Shown here one piece after another: positions 28,081 to 36,575 of a stretch of DNA of 64,000 nucleotides (position 1 is the first letter of the stretch; each line of letters starts with the position of its first letter). The position numbers and the translations under genes are program-made. Under the pieces are notes generated by a model. It saw only the letters and a list, made by a program, of their open reading frames with translations. It had not been told where the DNA came from and made no database searches. This stretch comes from Arthrobacter sp. 24S4-2. Lineage in GTDB: Bacteria > Actinomycetota > Actinomycetes > Actinomycetales > Micrococcaceae. The stretch covers positions 1,488,001 to 1,552,000 of the forward strand of contig NZ_CP040018.1 of assembly GCF_005280255.1 (NCBI RefSeq), in the 5' to 3' direction.

Positions 28081-30813
28081 GTGTTTGCATCACACGGCTC
28101 TGAACATGGGGGGCTGCTGGAGACTGAACGCCGGGGCATGGGCGCCTCAGAGCGGCGTAAGTGGTCGTCGTTGGTGCGGCAGGACGTCCAGGCCTCAGTT
28201 GTTTCCGTCCTTCGGGAGAGCGACCTTCACGGCGTCGTTGTGGTCGGTGCGCAAGGCGTCGGCAAGTCCACCTTCGCGCGGGCCGTCGAGGCCAAACTCG
28301 TGGCGCAGACGCATATTATCCACCTTCACGGAACCACCACGGATCCTGCAATTCCCTTTGGGCAATTGGCGTTCCTGGTTGCCCGGTTGCCGGGGCATTC
28401 CCTTGAATCAGCCGGCGAAATTGTGCACGGCATTTCCCGCCTGATACGGGAAGACGCCGCCGGACGTCCGGTCCTGGTGGTCCTGGAAGATCTGCCGTCA
28501 ATCGACAGCATGAGCACGGCAGTCCTCATGCAGCTCATCCTGAGTGGTGCCGCCAAGATCATGGTCACCGTCCGGAACGTTACGGACATGCCCGAAGACC
28601 TGATTCGGCTACTCCGCAACAAGTCGCTGGAGGAAGTGCGGCTCGAGGTCTTCTCGCGCGCGGAGGTCGGCAAATTGCTTGCGGGAGTCCTGGGGCGCCC
28701 GGTGACGGCCACGGCAGCAAGTTCCCTGTACGCGGCCAGCGGCGGAAATCCCCTGGTGCTGCAGGCCATTGTTATCGAGCAATTGCGCTCCGGTAACCTC
28801 CACCTCGCCGGGAAGGTATGGGCACTCAAAGGCGGAATTAACCTCGCGGAAGCGGACGCCCTCGTGGACCTTGTCCGGTCCAGACTGGCCAGGGAGACCC
28901 CGAAGGTCAGAGAGGGGCTGGAGTGGCTTGCCCTGATCAGGCGCGTTCCATTGTTCGTCCTTATGGACGTCCTCGACCCCGCAGTGGTGGCGGACCTGGA
29001 AAAGGCCGGTTACCTGCAGGTTGCTGAAACAGGCCGGCGCTGGGTCAGCCTGAAGGACGAATACGTCGGCGAAGTCATCCGGGGCTGGATGGACCTGCCC
29101 AGGCGCAAGGAACTGCACCGGCTGGTGGACAGGGTGGTCGGTGCCACCCCGGCCGAGATGGACGTCGAGGAACTCCTCGGCTACGTTGCCTGGACGCTTG
29201 ACTGCGGGGAGCCCGTGGAGCCGGCCTTTGCCCTGGCCGCTGCCGCCGCGGCGAACCGGCTTTTCGACCCGATGTTCGCCCTTGAGTCGTTGGCGCAGAT
29301 CCGCATCGAAGACCCGTACTGGGCCGAAGCGGCCCAGCAGAGGGCCGCCGCCTACATGACGCTCGCCGAGCACGAATCGGCAGTCGCCGTGCTCGAGGAC
29401 GTCACTGCCGAGCAACTGTCGGAACTCCCGGCGGCCGCCTACGCAAACTACATTCTGGACTTCTGCAGTTCGCTGCTGTGGATCCACGGCGGTTACGGCA
29501 GAATCGGCGGGATACTTTCGACGGCCCGGCACGAACTGGCCCGCCGGGAGAGGGCCTCCATCGGCAACGAAACCCCAGCCGACTTCGCCCGCGCCCATGA
29601 GCTGATCCGCCTCGCCGAATTCGAACAACTGGTCCACCAAGGCGATTACGAAGCCGTTGCCGAAGACCTGGAACGGGCTTACAAGGAAGAGGGCGATCCG
29701 CTTTACGTCCTGAATTGCGGCTGCCTGCTGACCATGGCATGGGCCATCCTCGGCAGGGAAGCGGACGCAGTCGCCCTGGCGGCCGAAGTCCAGCAAAAAA
29801 TGGAACAGTCCAACGCCGTTCCCGGAATGCTGAGCTGGCGGGCTGAAGGGTTGTTCGCTGCCCTCCTTTGCAGCGGCCAGTGGGAAGACTGCGTCCGGAT
29901 CCTCACGGAGGCATTGGACCAGAAGCCCAAGATCATGCAGTACCTCGGCGGGGCAGCGGAACTTGCGTTGGGAGTGGCATACACGTACGCCGGAAGGGCC
30001 GACCTGGCGATTGACACGCTGCTCGGCGCCCAGGCCCAGCTGGAGATCCGGCGGAGTTACTATGGCCCGTCACTTGCCTGCTCCGCCTTGGCCTTTGCGT
30101 ACGCCCAGGCAGGCGACATCCAGGAGTCGCGCAACTTCCTGGACCTGGCAGCCCAGGAGGACCAGCACGTCGCGTGGTTCACCTCCTGGATGGCAGATTT
30201 CTGCGTCCGGATGGCCAAGCGCTGGCTCAAGGACCCGGGCGCCAAGCAGAAGCTGATCGAGTCCGCGCACGAAGACATTTCCAAGGGTCGGACAACCACT
30301 GCATCCATCAGCCTGTTTGGTGCTACCGTGCATGGAACGGAGGAAGAGCTGATCCTGCTGACCGAGGTTTCCTCCCGAAGGCAAGGAAAAATGGCCGGAG
30401 TGAACCGTCTGGTCGGGGAGGGGAGTAGAAAGAAAGACGCCAAAGTCCTGCTTCAGGCGGCGGCCCTGGCCCATGAACTCCACCTCGACGCCGTGGAGTC
30501 ACGGTGCGTAGTGCTGGCACTGGATATCGCCAGGGAAAAAGGGGATTCCCAATCCGCACGGGCAGCCCAGCACCGTCTGGACCGGCTGGTGGAGACACTG
30601 CCGGTGCTGCCGCTGATGCCGCACACGGTGGGACCGGAACTGACTGAACGGGAACGGCAGGTCGCCAGGATGGCCAGCCAGGGCTTGAGCAACAAGGAGG
30701 TTGCCAACCGACTGCAGCTTTCCATTCGTACTGTGGAAGGCCATCTCTACCAAATCTTCACGAAAATGGGGATTTCATCGAGGAGTGAGCTTGAAGGATC
30801 CGCTCAAGTCTGA
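28081..30813 (+). CDS. Large ATPase LuxR-type transcriptional regulator (1 of 5)
   Basis: A 910-residue protein of the LAL/MalT-like architecture: N-terminal AAA-type ATPase, long TPR-like helical middle, C-terminal LuxR HTH. Walker A is intact (GAQGVGKST, residues 56-64) and Walker B is VLVVLEDLPSID. The HTH covers about residues 843-900 (LTERERQVARMASQGLSNKE, then RTVEGHLYQIFTKMGIS). The start could be GTG 28081 or ATG 28138. Such proteins act as ligand-gated activators; ligand and targets are unknown. Its last 29 bases overlap the start proposed for the next regulator. Upstream DNA is AT-rich and contains a palindrome. Confidence 0.85.
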   Translation: MFASHGSEHGGLLETERRGMGASERRKWSSLVRQDVQASVVSVLRESDLHGVVVVGAQGVGKSTFARAVEAKLVAQTHIIHLHGTTTDPAIPFGQLAFLVARLPGHSLESAGEIVHGISRLIREDAAGRPVLVVLEDLPSIDSMSTAVLMQLILSGAAKIMVTVRNVTDMPEDLIRLLRNKSLEEVRLEVFSRAEVGKLLAGVLGRPVTATAASSLYAASGGNPLVLQAIVIEQLRSGNLHLAGKVWALKGGINLAEADALVDLVRSRLARETPKVREGLEWLALIRRVPLFVLMDVLDPAVVADLEKAGYLQVAETGRRWVSLKDEYVGEVIRGWMDLPRRKELHRLVDRVVGATPAEMDVEELLGYVAWTLDCGEPVEPAFALAAAAAANRLFDPMFALESLAQIRIEDPYWAEAAQQRAAAYMTLAEHESAVAVLEDVTAEQLSELPAAAYANYILDFCSSLLWIHGGYGRIGGILSTARHELARRERASIGNETPADFARAHELIRLAEFEQLVHQGDYEAVAEDLERAYKEEGDPLYVLNCGCLLTMAWAILGREADAVALAAEVQQKMEQSNAVPGMLSWRAEGLFAALLCSGQWEDCVRILTEALDQKPKIMQYLGGAAELALGVAYTYAGRADLAIDTLLGAQAQLEIRRSYYGPSLACSALAFAYAQAGDIQESRNFLDLAAQEDQHVAWFTSWMADFCVRMAKRWLKDPGAKQKLIESAHEDISKGRTTTASISLFGATVHGTEEELILLTEVSSRRQGKMAGVNRLVGEGSRKKDAKVLLQAAALAHELHLDAVESRCVVLALDIAREKGDSQSARAAQHRLDRLVETLPVLPLMPHTVGPELTERERQVARMASQGLSNKEVANRLQLSIRTVEGHLYQIFTKMGISSRSELEGSAQV

Positions 30814-33571
30814 CGGGAAGTCCCAGGTGCGCCCGCGCGCCGGAGCCCAGCGCCAGGATACCGGTGAGCCCTGGATAGACCGGGGTGACATGCTGATCTC
30901 AGTAAACGATGCCCTGGCCTCGGACGACTGCTGGGCCGTGTTTGTGGTGGGAGAGGCCGGGCTCGGAGCGTCCTCGCTGCTCGCCCAGCTAAACAACGCC
31001 AGGAGCGGCAACACGGCGGTCATGACTGTCCACGGAAGCCCGTCCCTTGCGCCGGTTCCCTATGGGGCGCTGTCACCATATCTGGCTGATCTCTCGGTGG
31101 AGGATGTCACGTCCAAAGTTGCCGTGCTGAGGGAACTGTGGACGCACCTGGAAGCCGCCCGAAAGAACCCGGGACCCGCCTTGCTGCTCGTGGATGATGC
31201 CCACGACCTCGACACCGCGACCGCGGAGATGATCTCTGAGCTCGTCCAGGCCGGATGGGCCAAGCTCGTAGCCACCTGCATCCCCCGTCCCGGCATACCC
31301 CAGCCGCTGCTCCGGCTATGGCACGACGGCACCGCCGAGCGCTTCGATATTGCCCCGCTGACCCTGGAGCAAGGGCATCACCTCTGTGAGGCACTGCTCG
31401 ACGGCAAAATCCTCAACAGCACGTCGCGTGAATTCTGGCAGGAAGCCGGCGGCAACACCCTGCTACTGAAGACCCTGGTCCGGGAAGCCCAGCGTTCCGG
31501 CGATCTTATCCAGCGGAACGGAATCTGGCTCAATGCCGGGTCATCCCACGTGCGCACGCTGGAGCTCACCGCCGTCGTCAAGGTCCAGCTCATGCGCATC
31601 TCGGCCGATGGCCGGGAGGCGCTGAACCTCATCGCCCTGGCCGAGCCGGTGGACAGGTCGCTGGTGGGAGAAATTGCCGGAGAACCGGCCGTCAAGGAAC
31701 TGCTGGACCAGCGGCTGGTGGTGCAGTCGGTGGACAGCGAACCGACGCTCCGCCTCGTCAGCCCGGTGTACGGGGAGGTGCTGCGGCGCATCGTCCCCGC
31801 GGCCCGTAGCCTCCAGCTGCACAGGGAACTCGTGGCCCGCATGGAACTATCCACGGACAAGCCGGAGTCACTGCTTCGCATGGTGTCGTGGTCCCTGGAC
31901 TGCGGGGCTGAAGTCCCCGGCCGCCTGCTGATCCGGGCCGCCGTGCTCGCCTGCAAGCTCTTCCAGAGCGAGACGGCCCTGCGCATCGCGTGGGCGGTCC
32001 GGGACCCCGAACTGCAACAGACCGCCCGCGCCGTGATGGCACGGTCGCATTACAACCTCGGGCACTATGACGAAGCGGCCGCCCTCCTGAACGAAAACGT
32101 GGACGCCGTCAACGGAGTCAGCCACATGGTCTTCAACAGCCTGCTGAGGTCGGCCACGCGGACAGCGCTTGGACATCCCGCCTCGGAAATCGCCGGCGAC
32201 GCCCGCCGGCTCCGGCAATGGGGAGAAGAAGAAGCCGCGGCCAAGCCCGCGGAGGCACCCGGCATCCTCGCCGCCACGGCCCACCGGGCATCCCTCGTGG
32301 AGCTCATGGCCCTCTCTTTGCAGGGCGACTACCGGCGGATGGGCCCCCTCCTCTCGGACCTGCTGGACCCGGGTGTCCCACTCGATGAACCCGACGGCGC
32401 CGTTACCCGTTCCATGGCCATGGCACTGCAGGCCGAGCGGCTTTGTGCGCTGGGCTATCCGGTGCAGGGCCGCCAACTCGCCGTGGATGCCTCCAGCCAG
32501 GCGCAGTCTCCCGACAACGACATCTTCTTTCTTCCGGAGTTCATCGTGGTCCGCCTGGTCGCCTGCGACCTTGCCGCCGGGGAATGGGCCGAGGCGCACC
32601 AGCTCCTGGACGGGTATGCGGAGACCTCCTTCGGCTCCGCCATGGTGTCCTTCAGCGGAGCCGCGTACGTCGTGATGGGGTATGTCGCAGTCCGGCAAGG
32701 CAAGCTTGCCGACGCCTTCGAGCTGCTGACCACCGGCCTCGAAGCCCTCCGTGACAGCGACCCCCAGCAGATGTTCCGCTTCTGCGCGGCGATGGCCTAC
32801 TACGTTGCGGCCGCCCAGGGACAAAAGCAGGAGGCCGAACGGCTGCGGTCCGACTACGAGGCCTGGGGCGAGCGCGGCATGCACCTGGTCACCGCGCACG
32901 CCCGTGCCTTCCTGGCTGCCGGCGACGAGCACCTGCGCGGCGACGGAACCGGAATCGCGGCACTGCACAAGAGCGCCGAGCATGCCTCGGAACAGGACGC
33001 CCTTTTCCTGGAGCTAAACGCGCTCGCCTTGGCCCTCGGCCTGGGCGACACCACCAGGCTGGAACGGTTGGCAGCCGTCGCCGGCGTCGTGGAAGGGAAG
33101 TGGGCTGCGGCCCTGGCGGAATACTGCGCCGCGCTGTCCGACGGCGGGGCCGAACTCTACCTCCGCGCGGGGGATGCACTATTCGCGGCCACAGCATTCC
33201 AGCTGGCCTCGGACGCCTATTCGGCCGCGATGACCTTCGTGGACCGCAGCAGGAACCGGGACCTGGCCGCGCTGGCCCGCTCCGGCATTGCCCGGTGCAA
33301 CGAGGAGCTGGGCCATGCCGGCAGCGAGGCGCAGCCGGACACCGTAGCCCCCATCCTGACCAAACGGGAACAGATCATTGTCGGACTCGCTGCAACCGGC
33401 CTCAGCGACCGCATGATCGCGGACAAGCTGCAGATCTCGGTCCGCACCGTGGAGGGACACCTGTACCGCTGCTATCTGAAGCTTGGCATCGCGGGACGTG
33501 ACGAGTTGGCGGGGGCTGCCGGGCTCGGAGGGGACGCAGCAGTATCAGGCAACGCGCCACCCCGGCGATAG
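30785..33571 (+). CDS. Large ATPase LuxR-type regulator with degenerate Walker A (2 of 5)
   Basis: A 928-residue paralogue of its neighbours. GTG at 30785 (VSLKDPLKSD) is preferred because the longer frame runs deep into the preceding gene; ATG 30890 is another option. The phosphate-binding loop reads GEAGLGASS (residues 56-64): the invariant Lys is Ala, so ATP hydrolysis is doubtful, although Walker B (LLLVDDAHDLD) is kept. The C-terminal HTH is LTKREQIIVGLAATGLSDRM with RTVEGHLYRCYLKLGIAG. Overlap with gene 1 implies co-transcription and translational coupling. It may act as a partner or non-hydrolysing sensor for the others; inference. Confidence 0.82.
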   Translation: MSLKDPLKSDGKSQVRPRAGAQRQDTGEPWIDRGDMLISVNDALASDDCWAVFVVGEAGLGASSLLAQLNNARSGNTAVMTVHGSPSLAPVPYGALSPYLADLSVEDVTSKVAVLRELWTHLEAARKNPGPALLLVDDAHDLDTATAEMISELVQAGWAKLVATCIPRPGIPQPLLRLWHDGTAERFDIAPLTLEQGHHLCEALLDGKILNSTSREFWQEAGGNTLLLKTLVREAQRSGDLIQRNGIWLNAGSSHVRTLELTAVVKVQLMRISADGREALNLIALAEPVDRSLVGEIAGEPAVKELLDQRLVVQSVDSEPTLRLVSPVYGEVLRRIVPAARSLQLHRELVARMELSTDKPESLLRMVSWSLDCGAEVPGRLLIRAAVLACKLFQSETALRIAWAVRDPELQQTARAVMARSHYNLGHYDEAAALLNENVDAVNGVSHMVFNSLLRSATRTALGHPASEIAGDARRLRQWGEEEAAAKPAEAPGILAATAHRASLVELMALSLQGDYRRMGPLLSDLLDPGVPLDEPDGAVTRSMAMALQAERLCALGYPVQGRQLAVDASSQAQSPDNDIFFLPEFIVVRLVACDLAAGEWAEAHQLLDGYAETSFGSAMVSFSGAAYVVMGYVAVRQGKLADAFELLTTGLEALRDSDPQQMFRFCAAMAYYVAAAQGQKQEAERLRSDYEAWGERGMHLVTAHARAFLAAGDEHLRGDGTGIAALHKSAEHASEQDALFLELNALALALGLGDTTRLERLAAVAGVVEGKWAAALAEYCAALSDGGAELYLRAGDALFAATAFQLASDAYSAAMTFVDRSRNRDLAALARSGIARCNEELGHAGSEAQPDTVAPILTKREQIIVGLAATGLSDRMIADKLQISVRTVEGHLYRCYLKLGIAGRDELAGAAGLGGDAAVSGNAPPRR

Positions 33572-33723
33572 GTACCTGGCCCGCAGGGCGCTACTCGCAA
33601 AACGGGCCCGGGGTCCCGGCACGTCAGCTTGTTAACTAGTTTTTGTGGCGGCTCAGGTGTTGATTCCGCCCGTTCGGTCCGGCCAATCCGGCCCCCTGCG
33701 TACATTCGCGGGGTGATCGAGGG

Positions 33724-33746
33724 TACCTGCCTTCCAAGTGCAGGTA
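33724..33746. promoter_or_regulatory. Dyad TACCTGC-N9-GCAGGTA
   Basis: A 7-bp inverted repeat with a 9-base spacer lies directly upstream of the shared promoter module in front of the third LuxR ATPase gene. It could be an additional operator; no direct evidence. Confidence 0.3.
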
Positions 33747-33747
33747 T

Positions 33748-33809
33748 GAGTAACGGGCAAAATCGAGTACTCACTACTGGTGCCCGGGGGCGTGCCAGCT
33801 GGTTAATTT
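33748..33809 (+). promoter_or_regulatory. Shared promoter/operator module, copy before LuxR ATPase 3
   Basis: Half-sites GAGTA at 33748 and 33765, then CACTACTGGTGCC ending at 33784, a 19-base spacer and TAATTT at 33804-33809 as -10. The same order and spacing recur at 39521, 46607 and 53404. The ATG at 33850 would be about 34 bases from the predicted transcription start and is preceded by AGAGGTCTC. Confidence 0.5.
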
Positions 33810-33849
33810 GGGTTACCAGGAATCGCTCTTAAATACAGAGGTCTCGCTC

Positions 33850-36573
33850 ATGTTGACAGCCGATAACGTGGCCAGTTCACACGCCACCAGGTCCGCCGGA
33901 ATGACACGGGGCGCTGCATGGCCTTTGATCGGGCGGAAACAGGCTGTCAGCGATATCACCAGGGCCCTGGCCGAGTCCACCGGGGGAGTACTCGTAACCG
34001 GAACCTCGGGCACCGGCAAGACCTTCCTCACCACCCACGCCCTCAAACAGTTCCGCGAGGATTCCCTGGTGGTGACGCTCCGGTGCAGCGCAGCATTGTC
34101 CCGCTCACCCTATGGAGCACTCAACATGCTGTTGGGCGACCTTGAGCCCGGGTACCTGAACCACCCTGTGCTTGTGCTGTCCGGACTCATGCGGCTGCTG
34201 CGTGAACGCGCGAACGGGAAGACGGTGTACCTGTTCGTCGATAACGCCGGCGAAGCCGACGAACTCACCGCCGTGACTATCGCCCAGCTTGCCCGCAACC
34301 GCGCGGTGCGCCTGGTCCTGACGTGTGCGGATCCGCTGCGGTTGTCGGCCGAGATTTCGGGTCTTTGCGACGGCGGCTTCCTCACACGCGTGAACCTCGA
34401 ACCGTTGTCCTTCCGCGAAGCCGTCAGCTGGCTGGAGGAAGGGCTCAGCGCCAAAGTTTCGCATTCCGCCGTGCAGTCGCTGTGGGCCGCGAGCGACGGC
34501 AATCCGCACTACCTGAAGATGCTCGCGATGGAGCTCGCAGATTCAGGTTCGCTCGTGCTTCGCGACGGCGTGTGGGTCCTCACGGCAGGGCATCACATTC
34601 ACGGGCGGGCGATCACAGACCTCATCGCCACACGGCTGGGCCGGATGGGCGAGGCGGACCGCCGGATCCTTGAGATCCTGTCGCTGGCAGAAACATTGCC
34701 CCTGGATACGCTGCTCCTGCTCGTTGAAGCTGATGACGTGGACGCCCTTGAAGAACGCGGCGTGCTGGCGGTCGAAGACTCCCTGCCCCGCCGGGTCAGG
34801 ATCCAAAGCCAACTGGTGGCTGATGTGGTGCGCGAAAACGTCCCGCCGGGACGCAGCAACGAGCTGCGCGAAATGGTTGTCGCCGCAGCGGACCCTGCGC
34901 TCCGGACACCGGCAACGGAACTGCCGTTCGCAGTCTGGGCCCTCGACTGCGGGGCGGTGCTGCCGGCAGGGGGCGCCCTTTCGGCAGCGAGGCTGGCCAA
35001 CCGCCGACTGGACGCCGCGCTGGCCCTGCGGTTTGTGCGCACCATCGAGGGACACGAAGGCCTGGCTGCCGCAGTCACAGAGGAAGTGGCGGCCCTCATG
35101 ACCCTCGGGGAGGTGGACGAGGCCCTGGACGTCGTCCGCCGACATCGCAAGGCATCACGGGGGGACCCCGCGCTGGCGGAATGGATCGGGCTTCTGCTGG
35201 CAGAGAGCTCGGTTTTCCTTGCCACTCCGGAGGCATGGCACGAGGCCCCGGACTCCCTGGCCCGGGCCAGGAAGGTCCTTTATGAGGAAATCACAGGACC
35301 CGCGGCCGAACTGTCGGGACCGGAGCTCAGGCGTATCCGCGAACAGCTGACCCTGGCCGAGGCGGAAGCGGCAAGCTACACCGGCGCCTACCCGGAACTG
35401 GCCTCCAGCCTTGTCGAGGTGCTCGACAACACGGAATTCCACAGCGCGGAATTCCGCCTGCAGGCAGGCAGCTGGCTGTGCGAAGCCTGGGCGGTGACAG
35501 GCCGCCAATCCGATGCGGCTGAGCTCGCCGAACAACTGAAGCTGCAGTGCCTGCGGCCGGAAATCCCCGTAGCCATCGCCCAATCCGTGATCTCCCGGCT
35601 CCGGTTCGCCTATCTCATTGCCGGCCGATGGGACGAAGCGACCGAAACCCTGCCGACAGAGGACTGGCTCCCTTCCTCCGTGATCTACCGCCGGTTCAGC
35701 GCCACCGAAGTACCCGAAGCGATTAGCGCCTGCATGCAGGGCCGGGGACGCGACGGCCTGGACCTGCTCGTGCCAGGCATCAGCCAATTACGGATTCAGG
35801 ACAGCGACGGCGTTTTGACGCTTGCCTGTGCTGCGGCGGCCTATGCTTCGGCGTTGCAGGGCGAGCGCGAGCAGGCGATGGCCTATCTGGCAGAAACAGC
35901 CGAAGGTGCCCGACGGAAAACGTGGAAAGTGTCACGGGCGGAGGGCTACTTTACCGCGCTGGCCAGGGCAGAGCTCGAGGGCCCGCGGACAGGAATAGAG
36001 CAACTGCTGCGCCTCGCGGACGAGGACCTCGGCACCGGCACAGTCGGGCATGAGCTGCTGTGCCTCAGCTCGGCCGTCAGGCTAGGGGAATCCGCTGTGG
36101 CGCCCAGGCTCCTGGAGACTGCCGCCAACAGCCAGGGACCCTTTGCGGAACTGTGTGCGCAGTACGCGCAGGGGATCATTTCGGGTGAAGCAGACGAACT
36201 CATGGCCGCTGCGAACCTGGCGGCCCGGCTGCACAACGACAGGTTTGCCCTGGACATCGCCGAATCGGTGTTGACGCTCGACCAGGCACACCTCGAACGG
36301 AGCCTCATCCGGCAGGCCAAGCACTTGGCGGAAAGCTGCCGCAGGCGCCTGCGCACGCCCCAGGACGGAATGCACGACCGGCTTACGCTGACAGCCCGCG
36401 AACTTCAAATAGCCCAGCTGGCCGCTGCCGGAGCCAGTAACAAGAGCATTGCCGCGCAGCTGCACGTTTCGGTGCGGACCGTTGAGGGCCACCTTTACCA
36501 GATTTACGGCAAGCTGAAAATTGAAGAGCGCTTGGAGCTTCCGGTCGCCCTTGGCAGTACAGGAGATGACTAG
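33850..36573 (+). CDS. Large ATPase LuxR-type transcriptional regulator (3 of 5)
   Basis: A 907-residue LAL-like regulator. ATG 33850 (MLTADNVASS) is chosen over the frame to 33808 because AGAGG precedes it and 33808 overlaps the predicted -10 box. Walker A GTSGTGKT is intact (residues 51-58), Walker B is VYLFVDNAGEAD. A long helical repeat region fills residues 350-820. The HTH is LTARELQIAQLAAAGASNKS with RTVEGHLYQIYGKLKIE. It shares a promoter module with the polysaccharide operons and is followed two bases after its stop by regulator 4, so both are co-expressed. Confidence 0.85.
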   Translation: MLTADNVASSHATRSAGMTRGAAWPLIGRKQAVSDITRALAESTGGVLVTGTSGTGKTFLTTHALKQFREDSLVVTLRCSAALSRSPYGALNMLLGDLEPGYLNHPVLVLSGLMRLLRERANGKTVYLFVDNAGEADELTAVTIAQLARNRAVRLVLTCADPLRLSAEISGLCDGGFLTRVNLEPLSFREAVSWLEEGLSAKVSHSAVQSLWAASDGNPHYLKMLAMELADSGSLVLRDGVWVLTAGHHIHGRAITDLIATRLGRMGEADRRILEILSLAETLPLDTLLLLVEADDVDALEERGVLAVEDSLPRRVRIQSQLVADVVRENVPPGRSNELREMVVAAADPALRTPATELPFAVWALDCGAVLPAGGALSAARLANRRLDAALALRFVRTIEGHEGLAAAVTEEVAALMTLGEVDEALDVVRRHRKASRGDPALAEWIGLLLAESSVFLATPEAWHEAPDSLARARKVLYEEITGPAAELSGPELRRIREQLTLAEAEAASYTGAYPELASSLVEVLDNTEFHSAEFRLQAGSWLCEAWAVTGRQSDAAELAEQLKLQCLRPEIPVAIAQSVISRLRFAYLIAGRWDEATETLPTEDWLPSSVIYRRFSATEVPEAISACMQGRGRDGLDLLVPGISQLRIQDSDGVLTLACAAAAYASALQGEREQAMAYLAETAEGARRKTWKVSRAEGYFTALARAELEGPRTGIEQLLRLADEDLGTGTVGHELLCLSSAVRLGESAVAPRLLETAANSQGPFAELCAQYAQGIISGEADELMAAANLAARLHNDRFALDIAESVLTLDQAHLERSLIRQAKHLAESCRRRLRTPQDGMHDRLTLTARELQIAQLAAAGASNKSIAAQLHVSVRTVEGHLYQIYGKLKIEERLELPVALGSTGDD

Positions 36574-36575
36574 CC